Positions 22,900-34,800 of a stretch of 64,000 bases of DNA are shown here, piece after piece; the first letter of the stretch is position 1; the number at the start of each line of letters is the position of its first letter. Position numbers and translations under genes: made by a program. This stretch comes from Massospora cicadina (Eukaryota > Entomophthoromycota > Entomophthoromycetes > Entomophthorales > Entomophthoraceae): NCBI GenBank assembly GCA_022478985.1, contig JAKSZP010010619.1, positions 1-64,000 of the forward strand, written 5' to 3'. The notes beneath the pieces were generated by a model that ran no database searches, was not told the DNA's origin, and saw only the letters and a program-made list of their open reading frames with translations.

Positions 22900-24900
22900 T
22901 ATCTGACTTTTTCTTATTCCAAAATTGGCTTTCCCGTTAATTGAAAACCCCACCATGGGAGTAGGTGTCGCGTTTGGGCTATGACTTTAATTCACCCAAC
23001 AGCATGGATATGAGGCTGTAGCCCCTTACTAGATGAGGTGTTACACTTCTCTGGTTCAGGCCGTTCCTTGGTAGCCTCCTTAATATAAAGGATTAATTTC
23101 ATGAAATTCTAGATTTTTGGAATTGATCATGGGTGTCTTTCAAAAAGAAAGTGGATATTATTCAGCTATTGCACCATCCAGGGTAACCCAGTCACAGGAG
23201 GCCATGGCCTAGGTATTATAATATTTGAGGTTAAAAAATCTTTATAGGATTCTACTTTCTGGCTGGATGTTCATAAAGGCTTATTAAAAATTAACACAGA
23301 TTCAAGTTGCTGCCAAATTCTTGATAAGGGCATTTTTCACCTAGATCCAAGATGTGCATTCTGAAGTAAGGCAAAAACATTTCTTGGGATTTACTGTTAA
23401 TATAGGTCTCCATGTGATGAACCTTCTTCCTATTCATAGATAGCTCTAAGGCCTTTTATATAAAAAAGCAGTTTTTAATGTTCACCATGATGATGACATA
23501 CTTTTACTTGAAGTAAGTCTTAAGAGTTGACAGGCTTGTTTTATACATGTACGACAGGAGTCAAGGGTATCATAGTTTCTGAATTCTCAATCTTGAGTGG
23601 ATGGGCATGTGGGTTTAATTAAGTTGTTGTTTATTAATTTGAATTCATCTTTCAGATTTTGAGTATGTTCAAATGTGATTTAGTAGCTTTAATTTTGATA
23701 GACTGGTGTATTTGTTAATTTTCAATAGCATGTTCAGCGAGTTTCTGAAATATTGTTTGTTGTTGATCTTCCAGATCCTGGAGTCAGGTGGTTAGTTGAT
23801 AAATCTTGTCATTTAAAATATATCAATGGGTTTGTTGTATAGATGCATATCTCAACAAGATTTCTGTAGGTAGCCAAACTATCATAGAAAGCATTAAAGG
23901 TTAAATTAGCGTCAAGATATTTTTCTTTCTACATCTTTTAAGTTCCTGAAAAGCTACCGCCCTCAATTAGCATTTTATATTTAAAATTTGAGATTTATAG
24001 TCCTTGTCTTGGGTTGTCTCAATACTCAGAAAATCTCCAGGGGACCCTAGACCCTCTAAACTTTATGGTCCTTGGGGCCTCTGAGTCCTTTGGACCTACC
24101 AGACCTTTGGGTCAGTAGACCTTGAAGGTCCTTCTCAAATGCAATCTAGAGGCGGATTAAGAACTGGCCCTATCTTTGAGCTGGCAAAGACAATTAGTTA
24201 TTTTTTGAAATAATAGAATCGCTGATTTTCAGTTATTGAGATTATAAAGTCAGCCATGGATTTATTACAATTGTTTTTGCAGGGTTACTGAGGCATCAAT
24301 AAGTTTGGCCATTTCATCGCATAGGTAACCACCAACTCCAATAACAATCCAAACAAGTTGGCTCTAATTATCATTGATACCTCTTCAATTGCTCATAATA
24401 GCCTCACGATTTTTTTTTGAAAAAAAAGTTAAAGAAATCCAATTTTCTGAGGAGTCAATAATGAAACTGTTGGTGGAGGCCAAATTATATTTTGAATCTC
24501 CAATTAATAAAATCCTAATTTTTGCAAATGGTTGTTAAGAGCAGGGTGGACAAATAGTTGGAGGTATGATTCAGTTTAACAACCTCCACTGCCATGCTCA
24601 GGAGGCAGCACTAGCGTATAGAAGCATTAGTTTAAGGGCGTCCTGAGTGTAAAAATTCTGATTAGTTTATCCTTAAAGTTGTAGAGTCCATAAAGTAAAG
24701 CTTCCACAGTCAGCTATGTCAGCTGATTAGATCTGATAGGTTGCATTATCAAGGGCTATAAGGTTAGAGGGCATTGGCGCTGTCTATTGTAAATTCCTCA
24801 AGTTTTGGGTAGGTATTCCTGTTAAATTGGACAGTATTGTCACAATCATGTTTTCTACCTTTAGGGAAATATATCTAGGGTGAAATTATTCATCATCAGG
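22900..24900 (-). pseudogene. gag remnant of element D
   Basis: Minus-strand gag in the expected place after the right LTR. Between 24130 and 24030 a run of GGNCC-rich DNA reads EGPSRSTDPK and PQGP-like fragments, a degenerate version of the Gly-X-Y block in elements B and C. Farther on (about 23530) the frame IENSETMIPLTPVV is similar to the ISETAPIPGVNI region of B. Many stops break the frame. GGNCC repeats read as Gly-Pro on both strands, so orientation rests on the flanking domain and on pol. Confidence 0.55.
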
Positions 24901-25411
24901 AAGGTATGTCTCCAACTGTTAACCTCAGAAGAAGAACCAACAGAGAACAACAAATCAGGAATATTCAAAGTTTATTAGCCAATTCCTTCAAAGGAAAAAA
25001 TTATCAGATAAATTAGTGTTAGTGGTTTTCTAATGGAATAATTTATAGTTTGGAAAATGCACTTTAACAATAATTTAGACCTTACAAGATAAAGTAAAAT
25101 GTACTATATTTATCTAAATGAGGTGATACCTATAATTTTTGAAAGGGTATGCTCTTGTTGAGGATATAAGTCCCTAAGATTGGTAAAATCTCCTCTAATC
25201 CTTGAGGAAGCCAAAGTTTTAGGTCATGAAGGGATGGGACCCTTTGCACCTTTATAAATAGTTTCATGTTTTGACTTGACCCTTTGTACCTTTAGATACA
25301 ATGGATTGAACAAAAGATTCATGTGCCGTAGTTTTTGTTGATTGATGGCAAACTTGTCTAAGGGACAATTCATATCTTATCTGACTCAAAACTCAGTCTT
25401 CACTGATACCA

Positions 25412-26671
25412 TATAGGGGCATTATTATGAACCTAAACTGGTGATATATATCGCCAAAGAGTAAATTATCACTTATGTTCTCACTACAGGTATGTTATAA
25501 CTGCAAATACTTAAACTGACAAAATGAGTAACAAGAGGAAGAGATGTAGATAATAGTTTTTGCATTTAACCAAGCTCATACATATGATGACATTATAAAA
25601 TTTGTAGTAGACTAGTGATTCACGCTAGAAAGAATTTTAATTCAAGTTAGAGATGAGAGCTGTGAATTATATGACACATATTTGGTATAAAAATAAAAAC
25701 TCATAATGATTGCTGATTTTTAAGATTAAGCTGCATACTATTTCTCATTTGTAAATGATAGCAAGGAAAAATAACGAAGGTTGTATTCTTCATATACAGC
25801 CCTAAAAAGATTAAATAGTATTAACCATACTCTGGTGCAGCTCTGTAAGGATCTACGCTGTGGCCATCAGGTTGGGCATGACACTGCATACCTTCCAATT
25901 GAAGAAAAGAAAGTCCCTCAAACATTACTGCTAAGAAAATAGTAAGATTGGGGCACACCCTTAAAAAGCGATGGGTGACCATCCTCCCCATAGACTGAGT
26001 CCACCCTATTCTGAAATGAGAGGTAACCCGACCCCTTCATTATCATCAAATATTCCAAGCACTATAAACTAAAATTGAGAATGTATGACGCGAAATCTGT
26101 AAGAAAATCAGCATATTGTGATAGAATCCCCAGAAGGTGCAGAATCACCATGCTCTTTTTAAAAACACCGATCATCTGAGCTAAAATTTCCTGCAGATGT
26201 GACAATGAGGATATTATGATGAATGAGACAACCTTAGAGGAGATTGTAGAAAAATGCTAGTGAATTTAAAATATTGTAGAAATCCAAAGTCAAAGTGCTG
26301 GACAATCAATCGCCATTTATAATTCCAAAGACTCCCTGGAACAACATAACACTAAGCAATGACTCTGGACACGTTCCTGGAGCCTTTAGGGATATCAACC
26401 ACCACCCAAATTTTCATAAAAGCTATTAAGACAAACCCCACCTCCTAATACCAATATAGAATCCTGAAACTCTGCCTAAAGTAAATTGCCAGTTTATTTT
26501 TCACCACTTAATAATTTGATAAAATCACTACAAAAAGTTTTCTTAAATTTTTAAAATTTTATAAAGTTTCTGCGTAGCATAAAAAACTTCTGCAATCTAT
26601 GAAGGGCCCCATTTGTTGATCTCAGTGAAGGCAGTTGCTGTTTCTTTAGTGTTCTCAGAACTTAGCATCCC
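25412..26671. other. Unassigned AT-rich region with an orphan PBS-like motif
   Basis: No gene is recognised. TATGTTCTCACTACAGG at 25474-25490 resembles, in plus orientation, the primer binding site of elements B, O and H, but no plus-oriented LTR ends next to it. Confidence 0.35.
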
Positions 26672-27752
26672 TGTTATGATCCTCTCTAGTTTATGTTAAT
26701 CATTGGCTTTATGCTATGATTTAATTACTACTATAATTGATGTTGACTTATTGATTAAAGCTATCAACCTTGGTTTATACTTATGATTTGAGGGTTGCTT
26801 AGGATTAAGGCACAAAATTATTCTTATAATTTACTGAACAATATTTTATCAAACCTAAAGACAAAATCACTAATAGACCTTATATTCTACAGCACTGAGC
26901 AATCTTTAATAATGCCAAGTTAACAAACCAACATAATTTCACATAAATCGCCCAGTTAGTGCTCCACTAGCTGATGAGCTAGGGAAGGATGCTCAAGCTG
27001 ACTATATAATCATCTTTATTTTAACATGAGGCTGTATTTAGTGTTTAACTCCTCTAGTCGCCTCAACAACCACCTTATGCTACTCATTATATTTTACTCT
27101 CTTTTGGATATCTAAATGCAGATAATGGAAACTACTTAAATTGTGTTACCATTATTGATTTCAGTCCAGCCTTCAATGAAAAATCTGATCTACATAACTC
27201 TAAACCAGGACCATACCATCCCCTCTTACATTCCTGAATCTAACTCATACCTCACATGTGATATGCGCCTACCCTCATCAACCTCCTAATTATCACCTGT
27301 TACTTTAAAAAGCATTATCTTTTTATTAGTAAGATTTTTCTTAAACCATATCTTATTTAATTATAAAACTAGAAGTTTTTAGTCCTGGAGTAATGATTCA
27401 CTGTACCAGGAAGTGTAAAAAGTTGATTATTGTATAGATTTCTGTACATTACTAATTAGATTCATCCTTTTTAGGGGACAGAGGTCAAGTGATCAGAAAA
27501 TATAGGAGGTATTCCAAGGAGGAACTATAAACTATGTTGCAGTGTACTTGTCTCGCGCACTACACATGATTAGAAATATTAGAGGAGACCCAAGGAGGAA
27601 CTATAACCTGTGTAATATTATGCTTGTCTCACACACAACATGTGTTATCTTAACAAAGGGTAGTGTGCTTATTTATAGAAAATGATCCTGTTTGAATTTC
27701 TAGACTAGCTAAATGATAGCTGCCCATCTTAGCTCCTGTCAGATGGACTTTT
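26672..27752 (+). repeat. 5' LTR of element P
   Basis: About 1.08 kb. It includes a roughly 75 bp internal duplication (from 27514 and 27590, each with AGGAGGAACTATAA and CTTGTCTC) that is also present in the 3' copy. It provides the uninterrupted version of the sites hit by the SINE and by element O. The 3' boundary is inferred from the PBS-like motif. Confidence 0.65.
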
Positions 27753-27754
27753 GT

Positions 27755-27774
27755 ATGAGAGTTCTGCAACAGGG
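27755..27774 (+). other. Primer-binding-site-like motif of element P
   Basis: TGAGAGTTCTGCAACAGGGG resembles a decayed form of the TGGTGCTCACTACAGGGG site seen after other LTRs in the window. Confidence 0.45.
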
Positions 27775-28304
27775 GACACTACTAAGAATCTAACTGGCTA
27801 AACCATTAGTATTGAAGATTTATTTATATAGTATAAGACTATACTCTAAATGATGATACTGACTAATATGAACATATAGATAATTGAGGACACATCTTTT
27901 TTCTCTCGTTGCAATCACTAATCGCAACAAATTTGATTCAAGACTAGGTAAGTTTAATAATCTCTTTGAGGAGATTAGTGTGCACCTAATGTCAGGTAGC
28001 AGTTGAGATAGCAAAGTAAATGGCACAGGATTGGGCTCTGTCCCATCTAAAATTTGTAAACGCCCTGGTGACAATGGCAGCCTAGTTAGAAAATAAAAAA
28101 CTGGTGTTTAGTATTTCTTTTGAGATTTTAGCCTGGAAAGAAAAATGTAACCAGTTCACCAAAACTCAGCATTCCCAGCCCCTGTCATCAGTGGAGCACG
28201 GGCTTTGAGTTTTCCTGGATATTAATCAAACGGCGCTTTGGGAAAATTCTTTTAAAAGTGCACAACCATTTCCCAAACGCAGTATACCTAGCACAGCACT
28301 CCAT

Positions 28305-28874
28305 GACCCACGGTTGGTTGATCTAAGGTTTGAAACTAAAGATGCAGCAGACAAAGCTGCACAGGTGCGTGTGGTGTAGACCTCTCAGATGGTCAACAGG
28401 TAGTCAAAATGAGTGCACTTGATGGACAAATTAAACCAAATCTTTGTTACGTTTGACTTTCTCCCCACAACAATTAAGCGCACAGTGCTGTAGCACCATC
28501 TTATGGTTGGGCTTAAGGCATATGAGGAACTTCACTCCTTCATAATGCAACGCTTTATGCTTATGACAGACCTGTGCACAGGTAAAGCGATTGCTGTGAT
28601 CACCCCAACTGCAGTCATTGCAGAATACTATACCCAAATCCATCACACCGCAGTTGTGTTTATCGATGGGCAGGAATCCTGCCCATTCCACGTCATGGTA
28701 TATAGAGCACCCCTTATCTGCACCTTTTGTCACGCTTTTGGCCACAAGGCCCACACCTGCCCCGCCAAGAAGGGCATCACGCAAACTGAAATCCTCCCCA
28801 ATGCAATGGGCAGTGCAGACTCACATTATGAACTGGCTATTGACACTGACACTGCCTTCCCATGGGGTGTGTAG
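28305..28874 (+). pseudogene. ORF1 of LINE L1
   Basis: Nucleic-acid-binding ORF1 protein of the LINE. The start is not preserved; a region similar to ORF1 of L2 begins near 28305 (THGWL..GLKLK in one frame, corresponding to the TIHCSWIDKGFETK region of L2). After several stops the frame is open from 28503. A CX2CX4HX4C zinc knuckle (CTFCHAFGHKAHTC) lies at 28719-28760 and is followed by a basic CPAKKG. LINE ORF1 proteins with an RRM-like domain plus zinc knuckle bind the element RNA for retrotransposition. The frame ends at 28872-28874. Confidence 0.75.
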
Positions 28875-29309
28875 GGGTGTTACATTCAGTCCAGACCTGT
28901 GTCCCCGCAGGAGCGCAAGAAGGCCAAGCAGGCTCACAGAGCAGCAGCCAAGGCAGCAACCACAGCTGCATCCATGATCCCACCTGCCCAGACCCAGGGT
29001 GACATCGAGTCATTTGCTGCAGAAGCAGTTTGAGAATCTGAGCACCAATAAGATTAGGCCAACCAACCTGATGACATAATGGGTGAGTCAGATTTACATG
29101 AGAAAACTTACCAAGCTAGTAACCTAAAAATTTGGCAGAAGTTAAATTTCTCCAAAATCAGGAACAATATTAAAAGAATTGATAGTGTCCTAAAAACTGC
29201 TATGACTCACTTGACTCTATTATTTTCCACACATGTGCTGCCATGGAGCATGCTGAAAACGAGCCAAAGGATTGGCAAGGGGGCCCTTCCCATAGCACAT
29301 AAGGTGCGA

Positions 29310-32300
29310 TGGGGGGAGCCTTCACAATATGGACGTTGAACATTGCTAGACTCAAGGCCTCGCCATCCTGGGCTATGAAACTGAGTTTTTTAAAGAATAT
29401 TTTCCTGTGGACATCCTGGCCATTCAGGAAACCCATTGTCCACAGGGTGCCAAGGAAACAGGGGCAACAATGCTCCTCCCTTACTTTCTTTTTTTGTCAC
29501 ACTGTGGGTTACTTATATGTGCGACCCATATTTTAACTTTATTTCTAAATATTTGTACCTTGATGGCTGTGTGCTTGTAGTGTCCTTTTTGTGGGACATT
29601 GAAGTGCACACTATCATTAATATTATGACCCAACCTGTGCATGGGCTGGCCAGAAGTTCCTCTAAGCTGTTACTTCCCTCCCACTTCCTCCTGAACCATT
29701 TGTGGTGGGCGACATGAATTGCTGGGCCAACCTGGCCGCTGACTGCTGACCTTCTGTGCCTACCCCCGTAGGGGCACGTCAAACTTCACATTCTAAAAGC
29801 CACTTTGGGGATTTTTGATACCCTCCCCAAGCATGCACCATTGCTACCCAACCTGTCCCACCCTATTTGCACAACGACAGCTGAGGTTTATATCCTGCAT
29901 TGATCTTATTCTTGCACCATTGAATTTTCACCCTCAGATTGTGCACTTTACAATGACAAATTGATTTCTCTGACCACAGGTTTGTGTCATTTCCTTCTCT
30001 TTGTCACACCCAGTGGCACAAGTGCCAAAGTGGTGCAAACAATGTCCAGCCGAGGTCAAGGCGCTTAGATTTTCCTCATGGTTGGACACCAAATCTTTGG
30101 CACCAGAGTTCACCTCACTGTTCTATGTGGACCCACTTAATACCTAGTCAACCTTCAAAGCAAACACCATCTTCCAGGCATGTCACCTCTCATTGCGTCA
30201 CTTTTGGGCTACCTCAGAGGTCATTATGCACAAACTTGTAGAAATAGGCCACCTGGAGTCTAATGTCCCTGCTACAGGATACAGCCCAGCTTGGGTTGCA
30301 AGTGGGCAGAGGTGTCCACTCGCCTCACTGCACTGGTAAGGCAACACAAACATTGCGTTTGTGTACAGTACAAAGCAAAAAACTATAATGGAAGGTGACA
30401 CATGTCCGCCTATTTTTTCTGAATCTTTTTTTCACCACAACAGAGCTTGGCTTGCACACAGGTGAGGCTGCAAGACCACTATGTCTTAGAAATCCAGCCA
30501 AAGTGGCAATTAAAGTTTGAACTTATTACTTAAAATTGTATCAATCTGATTCAATTGAACCTGCCAAAGTTGAATGATTTTTTGAAAGCACACATATCCA
30601 CACCATTTTCAATACCTGGAGTTGATAAATTAATTTCTCAGGATGAACTCTGGTATGCCATTTGTGGTGCACCGCACAGGAAATGCCCTGGTTCAGATGG
30701 GATTCCTTATTAGTTCTATAAGAAATTTTTAAATATTTTTCCTTGTTGGTGCTTGCCTCTATGATACAGGGTTTGTTGGAAACACGCCTCCTTACTGGGG
30801 GCCAGGAGGTGTACACTATATCGCTGTATAAGAAAGGGGATAAGCTGGACTTGGCCAACTGGCGCCCCATTTCACTTGCTAACACAGATAATAAATTATT
30901 TACTATATTATGACCAACCTCCTAAGGGAATTTGCTTTTTGGTAATCTCCTCTGAGCAATTCGGTTTCAATTCCAAGCGTTCAATATGGTACAACATACA
31001 CACTGTAGCCAAAAATTGCCAATCCACGGCTACTGGAGCATTTGTTTTCTTAGACCAGCAAAAGGATTATGATAGGGTCAACTGGGATTACCTTAAATAC
31101 TGCCTCCACAAGTTCCACCTTCCCCATCTATTCATTAAATGGTAATGTTGCTTACAGAATCTGCCACAATGGCTGTGTGTGGCCCTAGCTTCCTCACTGA
31201 TGTGGTTCACCCTCAAAGGGGCCTCCGCCAAGGGGACCCTTTAGCCCACTATTGTACAACTTCGGCCTTGACCCACTTTTATGCAATGTCAATGCCCACC
31301 TTACTGGTGTCCATGTGCAAGGACAAGCACTAGTTAAGATGCTAGCATTTGCTGATGGTTGTGTGATTGGGGTGTCTAACAACCAAAATGCACGTGCGCT
31401 TGAGGCTGCTATCCAAGTTTACTCCAGGGTAAGTAATGCTGCACTTAACACCTCCAAAACTGAAATTATTCCCCAGTCAGTTCCAAACCCATAGGTCACC
31501 ATCACCCCGTTTCCTACCTGCTTCAGCAGCTAGCTCACGGGTTTGCTTGCCCCACCCACCCCATACCACGCCGCTTTTGCTCCCTTTTGTGTCAAGACCC
31601 GCTGCTGGTCTGGTATGCAATTGGGTGGGTGGCTGGAGGCTAAAGGGTATGCCTCATTGGTGATAAAGCACCATATTCTGAACAATTTCACAAAACGCAT
31701 AGCTTCCCTCAGAGCCCACCAGACTACCCTCCCAGGCAGGGTTGTGCTTAAAAACTCTATGATCCTGTCCAAAGTCTGGTTTGTGGCCCATGCTATCACC
31801 TTTCCCACATCTTTCTTCACCTCGTTATACACCCTCCTACAAGGGTGGCTTTGGCTAGGTCGCCCACTGCCAGTGCGCCTAGATGTCATGTTTGGTCCTC
31901 GCCATAGTGATGATATGGGCCTGCTCAACTTTGAAGCACATGCCGCCAAAGTACTTGGTACCTGGATCGCTTTAGTCACCAACTCCACACTCCAAGACTA
32001 ACACTGGTCACGTGCAGCCCACTGCAACTTTTCCCAAGCCCTGGGCCTCAGAAATCCTACCCACCCCCATTCTCTGTTAAACTATCTTGCCTTGCATCCC
32101 TCTGCTGCGAGCCCACATGGGACGTCACCCCACTTCAAAAAAGTTCATCTACATGTGGAGTGATGAGTGAAGAATTAGCATCAGTGGGCGCACCGCCCAG
32201 AGGGGTCTCCCTACTCTCCGCTTCAAACAGAGAGTACAATGCCAAGCTATTCTGAACAATTTGATACCCAGGAGGTCCCCTAACATTGCCAGAGTAGAAT

Positions 32301-32960
32301 ATCTGGACATGTTGGACATCCCATACTCCTTAGAAACCCAGAAAGATATCTGGAAGTACACCCATCACCCTATTTTGCAGCCACAAGTTCGTTTTCATTT
32401 GTGGCGCTGCTTGAAATGGGTATACCATACTGCAGAGCAATCCACCGCATCACACTCCTCATGTGTTGTTTGTGACCAACATGTGACTTTGTTCCACCGC
32501 CTGGAAGAGTGCTCACCATCAAAAAGCGATCTGGCGCGAGGTTCAGCGTTTCTTTGGCCAGGGGCAAACACAGACATTCAGCATATCTAAAAACATCTTC
32601 GCTTTGTCCTTGAATTCCCCTATGCAACCTTCTCTCTGAGCCTTAGTGGTGGCAATTTCTATGTGGACTATCCACATCGTTGTCTTGGATGCCATTTCAG
32701 GCTATACTACCACCCTAAGACGCTGTACGCTGATTCCAGTCACACCTTATGGACCACTTTCAAGCATAGTTGTTTGGTTATCTACCATCTCATCAATGAT
32801 GGTCTCATCCTGGTTCCCAGTATGGCTCACCACTTCAGACTTTTTCCTTCATACGTGCTCAATAGTGGAGCAAGCCTCTACTCATGATACCCCTCTTCCT
32901 TTTATTTGGAAATCCTGCTGGCTACAGGAGATAACATTAACTTCTCTGCGGTGCCCCTAA
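29310..32960 (+). pseudogene. ORF2 of LINE L1 (endonuclease, RT, zinc motif)
   Basis: ORF2 nicks the target DNA and reverse-transcribes the element RNA there. The endonuclease carries DILAIQETH (about 29415-29441) and GDMNCW (about 29710-29727). The RT region reads CPGSDGIP (about 30680-30703), QFGFNSKRS, then a block with FLDQQKDYDRVNWDYLK (from about 31050), a box near 31214 corresponding to RQGDPLxPLLYNFxL, and LAFADGCVIG (31342-31371) in place of the catalytic FADD. The second Asp is changed to Gly. The C-terminus holds CVVCDQHVTLFHRLEEC (about 32462-32512), a CCHC zinc motif typical of such LINEs, and a SSWFPVW..FFLHTCSI tail shared with L2. Frameshifts and stops are many. Confidence 0.85.
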
Positions 32961-33149
32961 CATATATTAGTGCTTGATTATTATTATATAAAGGAAGTGT
33001 TCATCTCATGGTTGGCCACCCCCAAATAAAATTTGTAAAAGTCGTAAAAATTTGTATAAATATGAACATTTACCTAAAACCACCTACAAGGCTGTTGACA
33101 ACTGCACGGAAAAGTCAAAACCAGAAGATAATATGCCAACACAAACCAA

Positions 33150-33840
33150 TATTAATGCCTCCTTGCCCACTTCCTTTCTGAGCGCCAAGGCTCTTACTGG
33201 TCCAACATTATTAATTGGAAAAGCTAAAATAAAATCCTCAAAACCCTCTCAAACCCATGCACCAAAGTTACTTGCTGATCTGAAAATAAAACTTAGAACA
33301 GCTAATCTAAATTCCTCAGCACCTTCTCTGTTTCCCCACGCCAAAACTCCTCGCTGCCCTGACATTAAAATGACTGACCAAAATGCCTTGGCGCCCTCTT
33401 CATTTCCTTTTGCCAAAACTCCTTTATTTTTTGGTGAAAAATTTTAAAAAGCCAGCTGAAAATCTCGGCATCTTTTTTGTTTCTCTGCGCCAATGCTCCT
33501 CACTGTTTTGTGGATGAAGTAACTAGCCCAAATGCTTTAGCGCCCTTCAAATTTCTACATTCTAATACTTCCCGCTGTTTTGCTTATGAAACAGTCACCC
33601 TATGCCATAGCGCCCTTTTTGTTCCTCTGCGCCGATGCTCCTCATTATTCTGACATTAAAATTATATAGCCATCCTGAATGTTTTGGTGTTCTCTTTGTC
33701 CCCTTATGTTAAAACTCCTGGTTATTTCATTAAAAAAGTTAAATTGCCATCCCAATTGCCTTAGCACCTTCTCCGTACCCTGCGCCAAAGTTCCTCTCTG
33801 CTCTGACACCAAAATCAAAGCCATCAAAATTCATCTTAAC
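33150..33840. repeat. Tandem array, about nine units of 70-80 bp
   Basis: Degenerate minisatellite just right of LINE L1. Clear unit starts, each with a TYRGCGCCCTCTTTGTTTC-like head, lie at about 33316, 33388, 33465, 33537, 33607, 33683 and 33761, giving periods of 70-78 bp. Two less clear units precede them. Each unit continues with a second TGCGCCAAA..CTCCTC block. A 131-codon frame (33052-33447) over the first half is probably a by-product of the array. GCGCC is retained in most units although CpG is otherwise rare here. Confidence 0.8.
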
Positions 33841-34129
33841 CTTTTCATCAATTTATTTAAAACTAAAATATTTTATTTATGATTTATGTTTAATTTTTTT
33901 ATATTTTTCTGTTGGTACAACAAAAGAAAAATTAATAAACTGGTACCACTAAAGCAGGAAGGGTTTAAAAAGTTGCCATCTGACTGCTTTTCTAAAATTA
34001 AGAAAAGCTGTGCACTTAATTAATTACCTTGATGCGTTATTCAGCCCAGTAAACTAAACTACCTTCCATTTGATGCTCAAATGATTTATCTGTCAACTCT
34101 GCAATGACTGATAATGGCGACTTAATCAT

Positions 34130-34800
34130 TCAGGAACATCTTGTCATCGTTTTGAATTCATTCTAAGCCAAAATAAAAAGTACTCGCCTTTACTGACATG
34201 TCAAATAAACCAAATATAATATTTTTACTTCATTATCTTTAGCTTTTGCCTTAAATCTGACAACCTGATGCCTCTTAATCATAGTTTACTTTTATCTGAC
34301 AATGCAGCACACTTCCATCTGATTTAAAATCTTAGCAAGGATTAAATTTGAACCCCCTGATTGCCCTTCTGAGTTAAAATGCGGCCACAATTAAGATTCC
34401 TTGCCTCTGCTCATACGTCAACTAGGCAAAGTAACTAAAATGCTTTCTCTTTGATATTCTGATGTTTACTTAAGATATGTTAGCCTGACACCTCTCAATC
34501 TATATTTATATCTACTTAACAATGTCACAAATCTCCATCTGTTGAATAATCTATGATATTTATATGAACCATCTGACCAATGTTTGCCTTTGGTTGCCCA
34601 GCTTTTCCACTATGCGTGTCATAAGCGCTGACCTCTCACACATGCCCTGCCCCATTAATCTCACCTCATTATTATGTATAAAGCTACACTCCCATCTATA
34701 ATGAAACTGACACCTACATGGCACATTTTCGAGCTTCCTCACTCCTAGCTTTAAAATTGGCAAATTCAAATACCAGCTACAGGTTCCTCTCCCAAAACCC
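34130..34800. repeat. Second degenerate tandem array, units of about 216 bp
   Basis: Two units align well: 34170-34330 and 34400-34555 share, in order, a CTCGCCTTTACTGACATGTC-like block, a CTGACAACCTGATGCCTCT-like block and a CACTTCCATCTGAT-like block. A third, more diverged unit may run to about 34800. The period is about 216 bp. Confidence 0.5.

Larger units (their letters stand above)
18543..25411 (-). mobile_element. Ty3/gypsy retrotransposon D, minus strand
   Basis: About 6.9 kb element bounded by two direct repeats (18543-19074 and 24907-25411). The repeats share long stretches such as AAATGCACTTT and the GGATGGGA..CTTTG region. On the minus strand the order is LTR, gag (24.9-22.9 kb), RT (about 22.0-20.9 kb), integrase (about 20.06-19.7 kb), LTR, as in gypsy elements. 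Gag carries a degenerate collagen-like block (24030-24130) and a segment similar to the ISETAPIPGVNI region of element B, so D is a distant B relative. Heavy decay leaves no long frame. The flanks give no clear target duplication, and the PBS beside 24907 does not match that of B. Confidence 0.75.
28063..33027 (+). mobile_element. LINE L1 (ORF1 + endonuclease/RT), nested in P
   Basis: Non-LTR retrotransposon of about 5 kb: ORF1 with a zinc knuckle, then ORF2 with AP-type endonuclease, reverse transcriptase and a C-terminal zinc motif. It ends GGCCACCCCCAAAT. A 14 bp direct repeat (AAAATTTGTAAACG at 28049-28062, AAAATTTGTAAAAG at 33028-33041) may be the target duplication. Caution is needed, since AAAATTT also follows the tail of the SINE and could be part of the element. 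The layout is shared with L2 (53748-58968). All frames are broken. Confidence 0.8.

Noticed and set aside
24030..24130. Plus-strand collagen-like frame
   Set aside because: GGNCC repeats read as Gly-Pro on both strands. The neighbouring gag and pol domains of element D are on the minus strand.
31530..31988. 152-codon minus-strand frame
   Set aside because: It is the antisense shadow of the LINE L1 ORF2 region on the plus strand, whose RT and zinc motifs flank it in order.
33052..33447. 131-codon frame with repeated Ser/Pro/Lys motifs
   Set aside because: The protein repeats follow from the underlying 70-80 bp DNA array, and the frame is lost in the later units.
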